Positions 23,787 to 34,000 of a DNA stretch of 37,177 nucleotides are shown here, piece by piece. Every line of letters begins with the position of its first letter. Within the stretch, counting starts at the first letter, position 1. The translations under genes were made by a program, and so were the position numbers. The DNA is from Rikenellaceae bacterium (GTDB taxonomy: Bacteria; Bacteroidota; Bacteroidia; Bacteroidales; Rikenellaceae): NCBI GenBank assembly GCA_017425655.1, contig JAFPAT010000026.1, positions 1-37,177 on the forward strand. The letters run 5' to 3'. The notes under the pieces were generated by a model. That model was not told where the DNA came from and did not search any database. It was given only the letters and a program-made list of their open reading frames with translations.

Positions 23787-25946
23787 ATGAAAAAACTTAT
23801 TCTTTTTATGGCACTTATTACATTTGCCGCAACCTCTTGTCAGAACGAGAGCAAGCCCACACCGCTTGCGATCGATAACGCTCTGACCGAGGCGGAGATC
23901 GAGGCAGGCATTCTCTCGCCCGAAGTGATGTGGAAGATGGGTCGCGTAGGCTCGTCGTCGCTCTCGCCCAATGGTGAGCAGGTAGTCTACACTGTTACCT
24001 ATTATAATATGGCAGAGAATCGCGGTGTTACCTCGATTTACGTGCAGGAGGTCAATGGTGGCGAGCCGCGCCAGCTGACCGACAACGCTGGTAACGACGT
24101 TAGCCCGCAATGGGCAGCCGACAGCAAGTCGCTCTTCTTCCTCTCGAATCGTAGCGGATCGATGCAGATCTGGAACGTAACCACTGCCGACGCGATGTTG
24201 CGCCAGGTATCGGACATCGAGGGCGACATCGAGGCTTTCGGTATCGCACCGACGGGCGAGAAGGTCTATTACGTTCAGCCTGTACACGTTAAGGACATTC
24301 TCTCGAAGGATGTTTATAAGGATATGGACAAGTCGAAGGCTCGCATCTACGACGACCTGATGGCTCGCCATTGGAGCTATTGGGATGAGGGCGACTACCG
24401 CCACATCTTCGTTGCCGACTTCGATGCAGCGAAGGGCATCTCGAATCCCGTTGATATCATCGGCTCGGAGGCTGCTTGGGACACTCCGCTGGCACCCTAT
24501 TTTGACGCTGCCGAGATCGCGTGGAACAATGCAGGTAGCGCGCTGGCCTACACCTGCAAACCGCTGACAGGCACCGAGTATGCCGTTTCGACCGACTCGG
24601 ATGTCTATGTTTATGACCTTGCAAGCGGCAAGACCGAGAACATCTGCAAGGGTTACTTCGTAGGTGAGGAGCCCGTGGAGGATCCCCGTCTGCGCATTAT
24701 GCCCACGATGGCAGGTTACGATAAGTACCCCGTTTGGTCGCCCGACGACAGCCAGATCGCTATCCGCTCGATGCGCCGCCCCGGCAACGAGAGCGATAAG
24801 GATCGTCTGTTGGTTTATAACCGCGCCGAGCGTTCGTTCGTAGATGTTACCGAGCGTTTCGACTACAACGCCGCAAATGTAGTTTGGGAGGGCAACGAGT
24901 CGATCTACTTCATCGCACCGATCGAGGCTACACATCAGGTTTGCCGCGTGGCTGTCGCTACGGGTGAGGTCGAGGTGCTGACCGAGGGCGATCACGACAT
25001 CAACGCCTTTACGAAGGTGGGCGAGAAGATGGTTGCCGAGATCACAACCATTTCGTCGGCTACCGAGCTCTATACTATTGATACAGAGGGTACTATTGCA
25101 CAGCTTTCGAACGTCAATAAGCCCATCTACGACAATATCACGATGGGTCGCGTCGAGAAGCGTTGGGTTAAGACCACCGACAACAAGCAGATGCTCGTTT
25201 GGGTGATCCTGCCTCCCAACTTCGACCCCGCACAGAAATATCCTACGCTGCTCTACTGCCAGGGTGGTCCGCAGAGCGTCGTAAGTCAGTTCTGGAGCTA
25301 CCGCTGGAACTTCCAGCTGATGGCGGCACAGGGCTACGTTGTTGTTGCTCCGAACCGTCGCGGTCTGCCCTCGTTCGGTCAGGAGTGGCTCGATCAGATT
25401 TCGGGCGATTATAGCGGTCAGAATATCCGCGACTACCTCTCGGCTATCGACGACGTTGCTCGCGAGCCTTGGTGTGATCGCGATCGTATGGGTTGCGTCG
25501 GCGCATCGTATGGCGGCTACTCGACCTTCTTCCTCGCAGGTAACCACGAGAAGCGTTTCAAGGCGTTCATCGCTCACTGCGGTATCTATAACTTCGAGTC
25601 GATGTATGGCGAGACCGAGGAGTTGTGGTTCGTAAATAACGACTACGGCGGCTCGTATTGGGACAAGTCGAACGCTACGGCAATGCGCTCGTACGCAAAT
25701 TCGCCCCACAAGTTTATCGACCGCTGGGATTCGCCCATTCTGATCTTCACGGGCGAGTACGACTTCCGCATCCCCTACACCCAGAGCTTGCAGGCCTTCA
25801 CCGCTGCTCGCGTTCGCGGCTTGGATTCGCGCCTGGTAGTATTCGAGAACGAGGGTCATCAGGTATTCCAGCCGCAGAACTCACTCACTTGGAATCGTGA
25901 GTTCTTCTCGTGGCTCGACAAGTACGTGAAGAATCCTGCCGAGTAA
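23787..25946 (+). CDS. S9-family (prolyl oligopeptidase) peptidase, probable lipoprotein
   Basis: A 719-residue exported serine peptidase. The leader MKKLILFMALITFAATSC has a weak lipobox (A-T-S-Cys18). Residues about 45-430 form the seven-bladed propeller typical of S9 enzymes (SLSPNGEQVVYTVTYYN, DVSPQWAADSKSLFFLSNRSG, YPVWSPDDSQIAIRSMRRP). The alpha/beta-hydrolase domain follows with the triad Ser574 (VGASYGGYST), Asp659 (GEYDFRIP) and His691 (NEGHQVF). The order matches dipeptidyl-peptidase 5 and acylaminoacyl-peptidase (S9C) enzymes used by asaccharolytic Bacteroidetes to take up dipeptides; which one is unresolved. A strong terminator follows. The antisense frame is open for nearly the whole gene, a sign of strong codon bias. 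Confidence 0.9.
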   Translation: MKKLILFMALITFAATSCQNESKPTPLAIDNALTEAEIEAGILSPEVMWKMGRVGSSSLSPNGEQVVYTVTYYNMAENRGVTSIYVQEVNGGEPRQLTDNAGNDVSPQWAADSKSLFFLSNRSGSMQIWNVTTADAMLRQVSDIEGDIEAFGIAPTGEKVYYVQPVHVKDILSKDVYKDMDKSKARIYDDLMARHWSYWDEGDYRHIFVADFDAAKGISNPVDIIGSEAAWDTPLAPYFDAAEIAWNNAGSALAYTCKPLTGTEYAVSTDSDVYVYDLASGKTENICKGYFVGEEPVEDPRLRIMPTMAGYDKYPVWSPDDSQIAIRSMRRPGNESDKDRLLVYNRAERSFVDVTERFDYNAANVVWEGNESIYFIAPIEATHQVCRVAVATGEVEVLTEGDHDINAFTKVGEKMVAEITTISSATELYTIDTEGTIAQLSNVNKPIYDNITMGRVEKRWVKTTDNKQMLVWVILPPNFDPAQKYPTLLYCQGGPQSVVSQFWSYRWNFQLMAAQGYVVVAPNRRGLPSFGQEWLDQISGDYSGQNIRDYLSAIDDVAREPWCDRDRMGCVGASYGGYSTFFLAGNHEKRFKAFIAHCGIYNFESMYGETEELWFVNNDYGGSYWDKSNATAMRSYANSPHKFIDRWDSPILIFTGEYDFRIPYTQSLQAFTAARVRGLDSRLVVFENEGHQVFQPQNSLTWNREFFSWLDKYVKNPAE

Positions 25947-25978
25947 CACTCGCTCTGCAAGATTTCTGCGAACAAACT

Positions 25979-26010
25979 GCCGCGCTCCTACTTCGGGGCG
26001 CGGCTTTTTT
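25979..26010 (+). terminator. Terminator after the S9 peptidase gene
   Basis: GCCGCGC (25979-25985) pairs with GCGCGGC (25998-26004), with CC/GG and a wobble pair inside, followed by six T. Confidence 0.93.
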
Positions 26011-26042
26011 ATCAATAAATTGGTGATTCTTTGAAATCGCCA

Positions 26043-26091
26043 CACTTTCGCGGGCTCGCCCTTCGGGCGACCGCCCCAGCTCGCGAAAGTG
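26043..26091. repeat. GC-rich palindromic element, also found upstream of pckA
   Basis: CACTTTCGCG (26043-26052) pairs exactly with CGCGAAAGTG (26082-26091), and an inner hairpin TCGCCC-TTC-GGGCGA lies at 26056-26070. The right half (26066-26087), read on the minus strand, matches 36708-36729 at 21 of 22 positions, including all of GCTGGGGCGGTCGCC. It resembles a REP-like dispersed element. Confidence 0.8.
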
Positions 26092-26120
26092 CGCCTGCCA
26101 ATATGAACAGAGTCCCAAAA

Positions 26121-26150
26121 ACAAAAAACCCACACCGACGGTGTGGGTTT
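26121..26150 (-). terminator. Terminator of the GH57 operon
   Basis: AAACCCACACC (26126-26136) pairs with GGTGTGGGTTT (26140-26150) around a 3-base loop. On the minus strand it is followed by TTTTTTGTTTTTGG, 20 bases after the GH57 stop. Confidence 0.93.
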
Positions 26151-26170
26151 CTCGTAAGTTCTAATGAACT

Positions 26171-27388
26171 TTATGCGTTAGCCTTCTTGCGGCTTGCCTT
26201 CTTGGCTGCGGTAGCCTTATCCAACTCGTTGATGAAGTCCGACAGAACGTTCATATAGTTGATAAATGCCTCGTAAGCCGAATCGTAGGGATTGAAGTAG
26301 CTATGTACGTCGCCATCCGAGAACCACTTGGTTGCCATATAGTAGAAGTGGTCCGAAGTCTGCAAGAAGTTCCAAACAGCCTCATAATCGGGGTTCTTCA
26401 AAGCGCGAACCTTATCCTTCTGTGCGTACAGCTTTGCAAAGGCCTCGTTCTGCAACTCGTTACCAAGCCAAGCGGTTACGTCGCGCTCCTCATCAGCCCA
26501 CGACATTGCGTGCGGGCAGTACAATACTGCAACGGGCTGATACTTCGCAGCGGTCTCGCTCACGGTGCCGAACTCCAACTCGCCACTTGCCAACGCTGCT
26601 GCGGGCAGTGCGCGCATAAAGTCGAAGATACCGGTCTCGGCCCACTGGTGCTCGCCAAAGGTCTCATAGTCCATAAAGAGGTTCAGCACCTCGCCATTCT
26701 CGCCCTTCAACCAATCAACATACTTGTCGGTGGTCAGAGGATACTCGTTCCAACCCTGGTTCGAGAAACGGAATGCGATATCGTCGCTCAACTTATAGTT
26801 ACGCAGCAAAAGACGCAACTTCTGATCGATAGCGTTTGCATATACGTAGTCGGGGCTCTTCCAACCCATCACGTGGCGCGCACCCTCGGCCAACATAGTC
26901 TTGAAGCCCATCTCGGCTACCATCTGACCAATCTCATCCGAGTAGATCAACTCGGTGTTGCGGAAAGCAGTCGGTTTCTGACCGAACTCCTTCTTGATCA
27001 ATGCAGTGTGAGCCTTAACCTCACGAACAAACTCATCCTTGTCAGCCAACGAAGCCAGCGAGTGCGAGTAGGTCTCGGCCAAGAACTCAACGCAGCCCGT
27101 TTTAGCCAACTCCTTGAACGACTCCAATACCTCGGGAGCATACTCACGGAACTGGTCGATAGCCGTACCGGTGATCGAGAACGACACCTTGAATGCGCCC
27201 TTATGCTCCTTGATCAGGTTCAAGAGCAGCGAGTTCATAGGCAGATAGCACAAACGAGCCACCTTCTGCATAATCGACTGGTTGGTCAGATCATCCAGAT
27301 AGTTGTGGTCCTTGCCCATATTAAAGAAGCGGTACTTGCGCAGACGAAGCGGCTGATGTACCTGAAAATAAAGACAGATTGTTTTCAT
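26171..27388 (-). CDS. GH57 glycoside hydrolase (alpha-amylase-type)
   Basis: A 405-residue cytoplasmic retaining enzyme on alpha-glucans. GH57 conserved regions can be read: HQP at the N-terminus (YFQVHQPLRLRKY), the GCVEFLAETYSHS stretch, nucleophile candidate Glu146 in AFRNTELIY and acid/base Asp240 in MDYETFGEH. Family activities include alpha-amylase, 4-alpha-glucanotransferase and branching enzyme; at 405 residues this is shorter than known GH57 branching enzymes (about 520), so a hydrolase or transferase role is likelier. No signal peptide, so it acts inside the cell. The last 17 residues are Lys/Ala-rich (LDKATAAKKASRKKANA), echoing the debranching enzyme tail. Third gene of the GDE-GT4-GH57 operon; start 22 bases after the GT4 stop. 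Confidence 0.92.
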   Translation of the reverse strand: MKTICLYFQVHQPLRLRKYRFFNMGKDHNYLDDLTNQSIMQKVARLCYLPMNSLLLNLIKEHKGAFKVSFSITGTAIDQFREYAPEVLESFKELAKTGCVEFLAETYSHSLASLADKDEFVREVKAHTALIKKEFGQKPTAFRNTELIYSDEIGQMVAEMGFKTMLAEGARHVMGWKSPDYVYANAIDQKLRLLLRNYKLSDDIAFRFSNQGWNEYPLTTDKYVDWLKGENGEVLNLFMDYETFGEHQWAETGIFDFMRALPAAALASGELEFGTVSETAAKYQPVAVLYCPHAMSWADEERDVTAWLGNELQNEAFAKLYAQKDKVRALKNPDYEAVWNFLQTSDHFYYMATKWFSDGDVHSYFNPYDSAYEAFINYMNVLSDFINELDKATAAKKASRKKANA

Positions 27389-27410
27389 TGTATGTGTTTT
27401 TTTATTTTTA

Positions 27411-28706
27411 TTACATTACCGATTCATATACCGCCTTGACCTTGGCTGCGGCCTTATCCCATTTCAGGCCTTCAACCTCTTCAAGACCCTTCTGCATAAA
27501 CATCTTCGACAGTGCGGGATAGCAAACCAGCGCGTGGATAGCGTCGGCCATTGCATCAACATCCCAATAATCGACCTTAATTGCATAGTCAAGCACCTCG
27601 GCAACACCCGACTGCTTCGAGATAATTACCGGTACGTTCGACTTCATAGCCTCCAAAGGCGAGATTCCGAACGGCTCCGAAACCGAAGGCATAACATATA
27701 CGTCGCTCAACGTAAACATCTTATGCACATCAGCACCACGCAAGAAGCCTGTAAAGTGGAAACGGTCAGCGATACCCAGACGAGCCACACGACGGATCAC
27801 GTGGTTCATCATATCGCCGCTACCTGCCATTACGAAACGTACGTTCGGAACGCGCTTCAATACCTTTGCAGCCGCCTCGACAAAGTAGTCGGGACCCTTC
27901 TGGAAGGTGATACGACCCAGGAAGGTTACGATCTTCTCATCAACGTAGCGCTCTGCATCGTTGGTCTGGCCCTCGGCGAAACGAACGGCGTTATGTACCG
28001 TTACGACGCGATCCGAAGGAATACCATACTTCTCGATACAGATGTTACGCGTAAGGTTACTTACTGCGATTACGCGATCGGCACCCATCATACCCGAACG
28101 CTCGATCTCATAGACGCGCGTATCGATATTATCATCCGACGAGCGGTCGAACGAGGTCGCGTGCATATGTACAACCAGCGGCTTACCCGAAACACGCTTT
28201 GCGGCGATACCTGCATAGTAGGTCATCCAGTCGTGAGCGTGGATAACGTCAAACTGACCTTCGAGATCCTTTGCCACCTGTGCTGCTACCATCGTATAGC
28301 GAGCAATCTCCTCGAAGAGGTTTGCGCCATACTTACCCGAGAAGGTGTATCGCTGCTTCCATACGTCGCCGTGCTGCCACGTGCGGCGACCCGTCTTAAC
28401 ATACTCATCGTGATACGATGCAAACTCCTCCGGGGTGATGTAAGGCACCATATTCGAGTCGATATGAACAAACGAGATTTTGCTCCACAGATCCTCGGCA
28501 CCCTCCGTCGGACCGAACTCGGTCTCAACATCGCTCGCATTGACCACCTTAACGAAACGCTGGTCCTCATCACCCGATGCCTTCGGCATCACGAAGATAA
28601 CCTCAACGTCGTTCTTGGCCAAACCGCGAGTCATACCGTAGCAGGCTGTACCCAGACCACCGGCGATATGGGGAGGGAATTCCCAACCGAACATTAATAC
28701 TCTCAT
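27411..28706 (-). CDS. GT4 glycosyltransferase, glycogen synthase-like
   Basis: A 431-residue GT-B enzyme. The N-terminal Rossmann half opens with MFGWEFPPHIAGGLGTACYG, the glycine-rich acceptor and donor loop of GlgA-like enzymes, and has DVIHAHDWMTYYAGIAAK. The C-terminal donor domain shows VTFLGRITFQKGPDYFVEAAAKVL and the EX7E motif in MPSVSEPFGISPLEAM. The family covers many donors; the position between a debranching enzyme and a GH57 enzyme argues for an alpha-glucan product, perhaps a primer or a maltooligosaccharide. The donor (UDP- or ADP-glucose) is not decided by sequence. It begins 16 bases after the debranching enzyme stop. Confidence 0.9.
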   Translation of the reverse strand: MRVLMFGWEFPPHIAGGLGTACYGMTRGLAKNDVEVIFVMPKASGDEDQRFVKVVNASDVETEFGPTEGAEDLWSKISFVHIDSNMVPYITPEEFASYHDEYVKTGRRTWQHGDVWKQRYTFSGKYGANLFEEIARYTMVAAQVAKDLEGQFDVIHAHDWMTYYAGIAAKRVSGKPLVVHMHATSFDRSSDDNIDTRVYEIERSGMMGADRVIAVSNLTRNICIEKYGIPSDRVVTVHNAVRFAEGQTNDAERYVDEKIVTFLGRITFQKGPDYFVEAAAKVLKRVPNVRFVMAGSGDMMNHVIRRVARLGIADRFHFTGFLRGADVHKMFTLSDVYVMPSVSEPFGISPLEAMKSNVPVIISKQSGVAEVLDYAIKVDYWDVDAMADAIHALVCYPALSKMFMQKGLEEVEGLKWDKAAAKVKAVYESVM

Positions 28707-28722
28707 TGTTATTCCTCCTTAT

Positions 28723-30834
28723 TTATTTTTTCGTTACTTTCTTGGTAGTCTTCTTTGCAGCGGGCTTCTCCTCCTTTGCTGCCTTCTCGGCCTTCGGAGC
28801 GCACTTCTTCGCACCACACTTCTTTGCGGGCTTCTCTGCAACCTCTGCCTTCTCGACCTTTGCCTCGGCCTTTACAGCCTTCTTCACTGCCTTCTTGGCG
28901 GGCTTGCGGTAGCTCTCGATCATCTCGTTGATGCGCAGAACTGCTGCAACGCTCCAAGCCTGCGATACGGCACCGCGAGGTGCGTGCGGGGGATCACCGT
29001 CGTAGATCTCGTTAATCGAGCCGATACCCGAGGTGGTCAGATCCTCCTCAAAGTCAGCCAACATATCCTCGGCTGCCTGCAAGAACTTCTCGCCCTTCAA
29101 GTCGAAACCAGCCTTCACGTAGTGCTCCATCATCCATACCCATACGGTACCCTGGTGGTATGCCAAGTCGCGAGTGCGCTGATCGCCCTCGATGCGACCC
29201 TGATAGAGCGGGTTGCGAGGCGACAACGTACGCAGACCCTTCGGCGTTGCCAAGTGCTGACGAACTACGCGATAAACATTAACACACTGCTCTGCGTTGA
29301 GCATCTTATAATCCATCGAGCAAGCGATGATCTGGTTCGGGCGGATAAACTTATTAACCTCGCCCTCTACGGTTACATAGTCAGCCAAATAGGCATCGCG
29401 ATCCAACCAGAACTTCTCGATAAACGACTTCTTAATCAGTTCGGGCAGCTCCTTCCAAGCGGCAACGAACTCCTTGTCCTTATATTTGCGAGCCAGCTCC
29501 AAGGTGTAGCAAACTGCGTTATACCACAGAGCATTCACCTCGACCTGATAGCCCTCACGACCCGTTACGGGCTTGCCATCAACTACGGCATCCATCCAAG
29601 TCATAGCCAGCGAGGGATGACCTGCACGCACCAGACCGTTTGTATCAACTGCAACCCACTCGCCGATACCGCGACGGAAGGCCTCCAAGACCTCCTTCAT
29701 CTTCTCGCCATAGCGAGCCCAAACATCCTTTGCGCCGACGTGCTTCTCCAACTGCTGCAAGGTCCAGAAGAACCACAAAGCTGCATCAACCGAGTTATAC
29801 GACTCGCCGAGGTTGGGGAACAGACCATTCTTGATGTCGCGAACCTGCGTATCCAGAACGTCCAGACAGCTCTGAACATCGCCCTGCGAAAGGGTCAGAC
29901 CCGGCAGTGCAATGAAGGTGTCGCGACCCCAATGACCGAACCAGGGATAACCTGCGATAACGTCGGTACGCTCACCGCGACGAACGATGAACTGACGAGC
30001 CGAGTGGCGCAGGCAGCTCAAGAAATCGACCTTATTGGTACGACGAGCCAACTCCTCCTCAAACAGCTTGTCGATCTGCTTTGCCGTAGGCATCTCCTCG
30101 AGCGAGCACGAGAAGATCACGCTTTCGCCCTTTGCGATCTCACCCTCAAAGTAGCCGGTAGTCATCAAGTCCTCGTGTGCGGGATAACCGCGACGAGCCT
30201 CCTCTGCATACTCAAAGTTGTAGTACCAATCGGGAGCCGCAACGAACTCCATAGCCTTCTTGTTGGTCTGCATAAACAGCCAGGGGAACTCTGCATACAT
30301 ACGGGTCTTAACGCCGTTCTTAACGGGATACGAATGACCGTTAGCATACATATTGGCCTGACCTACGGTGTGGTTTTCGCGGAAAGCGAGGAAGGGGCGC
30401 AGACGCAGAACGGTGCGCGAGTGAGCATCCACGAGAGTATAGCGGATCAACAACTGCGTGCGCGAGTGAATCCACAACATCTCCTTACGCAACACAACGC
30501 CACCTACACGATAGGTAATCGTGGGGGTCGGAGTGTACTGGAAGTCGATGATGTACTTGTGGCCTCGGGGCTCATAGATACCCGGGAAGCGGTGCAGCGC
30601 GAGGTTGAACGCCTGATCGTGCTGAATTACGGTTTCGTCGAGCGACGAGAGCAGCACGAAGCGGCGATCCGTTTCGTCGATAGGAGTAACAACCAGACCG
30701 TGATACTTACGCGTATTGCAGCACACGATGGTAGTACTCATATAACCGCCCTTACGATCGGTCGAGAGCATCTCGCGTTGCAGCGAATACTCCAAGTTAC
30801 CGAGTTGGTCTTTGTCAAAATTAAGTACTGACAT
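28723..30834 (-). CDS. Glycogen debranching enzyme with histone-H1-like C-terminal tail
   Basis: A 703-residue amylo-alpha-1,6-glucosidase-type enzyme that removes branch points from glycogen. An N-terminal GDE-N-like beta domain occupies about residues 15-240 (STDRKGGYMSTTIVCCNTRKYHGLVV is a landmark), then an (alpha/alpha)6 barrel at about 275-640 with the catalytic-site block YPWFGHWGRDTFIALPG (near 300), GLFPNLGESYNSVDAALWFFW and PNQIIACSM. Residues 643-703 are an added low-complexity tail: 23 Lys and 15 Ala among 61 residues, with AKKAVKK and AAKKTTKK repeats and two Cys, like histone H1 or Hc1 tails. A promoter lies just upstream; it leads the GDE-GT4-GH57 operon. Confidence 0.92.
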   Translation of the reverse strand: MSVLNFDKDQLGNLEYSLQREMLSTDRKGGYMSTTIVCCNTRKYHGLVVTPIDETDRRFVLLSSLDETVIQHDQAFNLALHRFPGIYEPRGHKYIIDFQYTPTPTITYRVGGVVLRKEMLWIHSRTQLLIRYTLVDAHSRTVLRLRPFLAFRENHTVGQANMYANGHSYPVKNGVKTRMYAEFPWLFMQTNKKAMEFVAAPDWYYNFEYAEEARRGYPAHEDLMTTGYFEGEIAKGESVIFSCSLEEMPTAKQIDKLFEEELARRTNKVDFLSCLRHSARQFIVRRGERTDVIAGYPWFGHWGRDTFIALPGLTLSQGDVQSCLDVLDTQVRDIKNGLFPNLGESYNSVDAALWFFWTLQQLEKHVGAKDVWARYGEKMKEVLEAFRRGIGEWVAVDTNGLVRAGHPSLAMTWMDAVVDGKPVTGREGYQVEVNALWYNAVCYTLELARKYKDKEFVAAWKELPELIKKSFIEKFWLDRDAYLADYVTVEGEVNKFIRPNQIIACSMDYKMLNAEQCVNVYRVVRQHLATPKGLRTLSPRNPLYQGRIEGDQRTRDLAYHQGTVWVWMMEHYVKAGFDLKGEKFLQAAEDMLADFEEDLTTSGIGSINEIYDGDPPHAPRGAVSQAWSVAAVLRINEMIESYRKPAKKAVKKAVKAEAKVEKAEVAEKPAKKCGAKKCAPKAEKAAKEEKPAAKKTTKKVTKK

Positions 30835-30869
30835 ATTATATTTGTTTAGATTTGTTCACAAAATTGCTA

Positions 30870-30900
30870 TAAAGATAGACATTTTTTCGCTAAATGCAAT
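30870..30900 (-). promoter_or_regulatory. Predicted promoter of the debranching-enzyme operon
   Basis: Minus-strand ATTG (30897-30900), 19-base spacer, TATCTTTA (30870-30877), one base off the -7 consensus. The leader would be about 30 bases. Confidence 0.55.
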
Positions 30901-31021
30901 AAAACCAGCGACTTTTTTATTGCTTCGACAATTTTTCACCTACCATCGAGACTTTTCAAAGGATTAGAAATTTTCGTTTCTTCCATTCAAGTTTTCAAGG
31001 CAGAGAATCTTCGAAATAGAC

Positions 31022-31066
31022 AAAATGAGTCGGGAGATCGCCCTTGCGACCTCCCGACCTCATTTT
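31022..31066 (-). terminator. Terminator of the fused glycogen synthase/phosphorylase gene
   Basis: AAAATGAG (31022-31029) pairs with CTCATTTT (31059-31066), TCGGGAG with CTCCCGA inside, plus a four-pair inner stem, with one bulge and one mismatch. Minus strand reads into TTTTG, 9 bases after the stop. It is nearly symmetrical, so it could also work on the + strand. Confidence 0.88.
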
Positions 31067-31074
31067 CAATGCTG

Positions 31075-34000
31075 TTATGCCCACTTAACCAGAGCGAAGT
31101 CCATACGGTGCGACAGCTTGTCGTTCTTGGGGAACACACGCAATGCCACGTCGTACGAGCCTGTACGCTCGGGAGTGATATCGAGAGTATAAACCACGTG
31201 GCTGCCCTCGGTCTTCTCGACCTTCAACTCGTGAGTCGAGATTACCTTTACGCCCTGACCCTGCTCGATCTGCTTTGCCATTACCAGCTCAACGCCGATA
31301 TCCTCCGGACGCAAACCTGCAACATCAACCGTTACCTCGTAACGATACGAGTTACCAACGTAGATAGCCTCCTTGTCAATATTGATCTGCTTAACGTCGA
31401 GAACATTCACCTGATCCCAAACAGCCGAAACCTTACGCTTCCAAGCCGCAATCTCGCGAGCCATGGTGTAGTCGCCAGCCTTGATCAACTGATGACGATC
31501 GCGCAGCTTGTTGTAGAAACGCTCCTCGTAGTCGATCAACATACGGTTGGTGGTGAAGTTCGACGCGATGTCAGCGATACAGCTCTTAACCGACTTAATC
31601 CACTCGTAAGGAATGTTGTCGGTACCACGGTTGTAGTACTTCGGAACGATCTCCTCCTCGATGGTGGTGTAGATCATCTCTGCATCCAACTCATCCTGGA
31701 AACGCTGGTCAGCGTAGGTACGCTCCATAGGCAGTGCCCAACCGGCACCCTCCTTGTAGCCCTCAACCCACCAACCGTCGAGAACCGAGAACTGCATTAC
31801 ACCGTTCATTACACACTTCTCACCGCTGGTACCCGATGCCTCCAAAGGACGGGTAGGAGTATTCAGCCATACATCGACACCCTGAACCATCTTGCGAGCC
31901 AACTCCATATCGTAGTTCTGCAAGAAGAGGATCTTACCCACGAACTGGGGCATAGTCGATACCTCTACGATGCGCTTGATCAGATCCTGACCGGGCTTAT
32001 CGTTCGGGTGAGCCTTACCTGCGAATACGAACTGTACGGGACGCTCCTTGTTATTAACGATAGCAGCCAGACGATCAAGATTCGTGAAGAGCAGGTATGC
32101 ACGCTTATAGGTTGCAAAACGGCGAGCGAAACCGATAGTCAGCACGTCGGGCTTCAGACCCTCAACGATGCGAACCATCTGACGGGGCGAATCCAAACGT
32201 ACCTGCTTGGGATCGCTTACGCGCTTGCGGATGTGGTCGATCAAACGACGCTTCAAGAACATACGCTCCTCCCAGAGCTCCTTATCGTCAATCTGGTGTA
32301 CCTTCTGCCAAGCAGGGATATCGTACGAATGACCCGAGAAACCATCGTTGAAGTAGCGCGAGTAGAGACGGCGCAGGTTCGAAGCGGTCCAAGTGGGGAA
32401 GTGAACACCATTGGTTACATAGCTGATATGCAACTCATCCTTGAAGTAACCCGGCCACATATTGCCCAGGATATCCTTGCTCACCTCACCGTGCAACCAC
32501 GACACACCATTAACCTCCTGCGAGAGGTTGCAAGCCAGAACGCTCATCGAGAACTTCTCGTTAGGATCGTTCGGGTTGGTCTTACCGAGGTTGATGAACT
32601 GATCCCAAGTGATACCCAGCACATCGGGATAGTGCGACATATACTGACGAATCATCGATTCGGGGAATGCATCGTGGCCTGCAGGTACGGGGGTGTGAGT
32701 CGTAAACAACGACGACGAACGAACAACCTCCATAGCCTCGCTGAACGAGAGCTTCTTGCGACCTACCATATTGCGGATGCGCTCGATGCCGATAAATGCG
32801 GCATGGCCCTCGTTGCAGTGATAAACCTCCTGCGAGATGCCCAACTGACGCAATGCACGGATACCACCGATACCGAGCAGGATCTCCTGCTTGAGGCGGT
32901 TCTCCCAATCACCACCATAGAGGTAGTGGGTGATCGAACGATCCTCATCGAGGTTCAGATCGTGGTCGGTGTCAAGCAGATAGAGGTCGGTACGACCTAC
33001 CTCGCACTTCCAAACACGTGCAGTCAGCGTACGACCCGGCAGAGCGATCTGAACGCTTACCCAGTTACCCTCCTCATCACGAACAGCCGAGATGGGCAGC
33101 TTGAAGAAGTTCTGCGCCTCGTAGGTAGCCTCCTGCGCACCCTGCGACGACAGACGCTGGGTGAAGTAACCGTAGCGATACAACAGACCAACGGCAACCA
33201 TCGGAACGTTCTTATCGCTGGCCTCCTTCAAGTAGTCGCCGGCCAAGATACCCAGACCACCCGAGTAGATCTTCAACGACGAGTGCAGACCGTACTCCAT
33301 CGAGAAGTAAGCGATCTTTGCCGACTTCGGATCGGGCTTCTCGTTCATATACTCCTGGAACTGTGCATATACAGCATCCATCTTTGCCAAGAATGCTGCA
33401 TCCTGCTCCAACTCCTTGTAGCGAGCATAGCTTACCTTATCGAGCAGCGAGATGGGGTTCTTATCGCACTCAACCCAGAGCTGATAGTCGATCTGCTCGA
33501 AGAGCTCACGTGCGCCCAAAGTCCACGACCACCACAAGTTGCGCGACAGGATCTCCAGCGGACGCAGACGCTCGGGAAGAGTCTTCTCGATCATCAGACG
33601 AGTCCAAGTGGGCTTCTGGGTAGCCAGCTGCTGACGAACGAAGTTGATCTGCTCGTTGTAAGCACCACCACCGTCGAACATAGCCTTGTTGGTACGTGCT
33701 ACCGAGTTCTCGAGAGCCAAAGCGTAAGCCTCGTTATAATACTTAATGAAATTCTCCCACAAAGCCATCTTTGCAACGGCTGCGGCACCCTTGCGCTCGG
33801 CATTTACGGTGCGGGTATCTGCGCCTGCCAGACGAACAACAGCAGCTGCAATCTCGTCGATAACATACTGATCGTTCGAGTCGGTACGCTCGATAACATT
33901 CACACCCTTAACCTTGCCTTCGAGGCTCTTAACCCACATACCGAAACCTGCCAACGAAGTGGTGATGGTCGGAACCGAGAAAGCAACGCTCTCCAGCGGA

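Noticed and set aside
26043-26091. Terminator of the S9 gene or the GH57 operon
   Set aside because: Neither strand has a T run after the stem, and both genes already have stronger hairpins with T tails.
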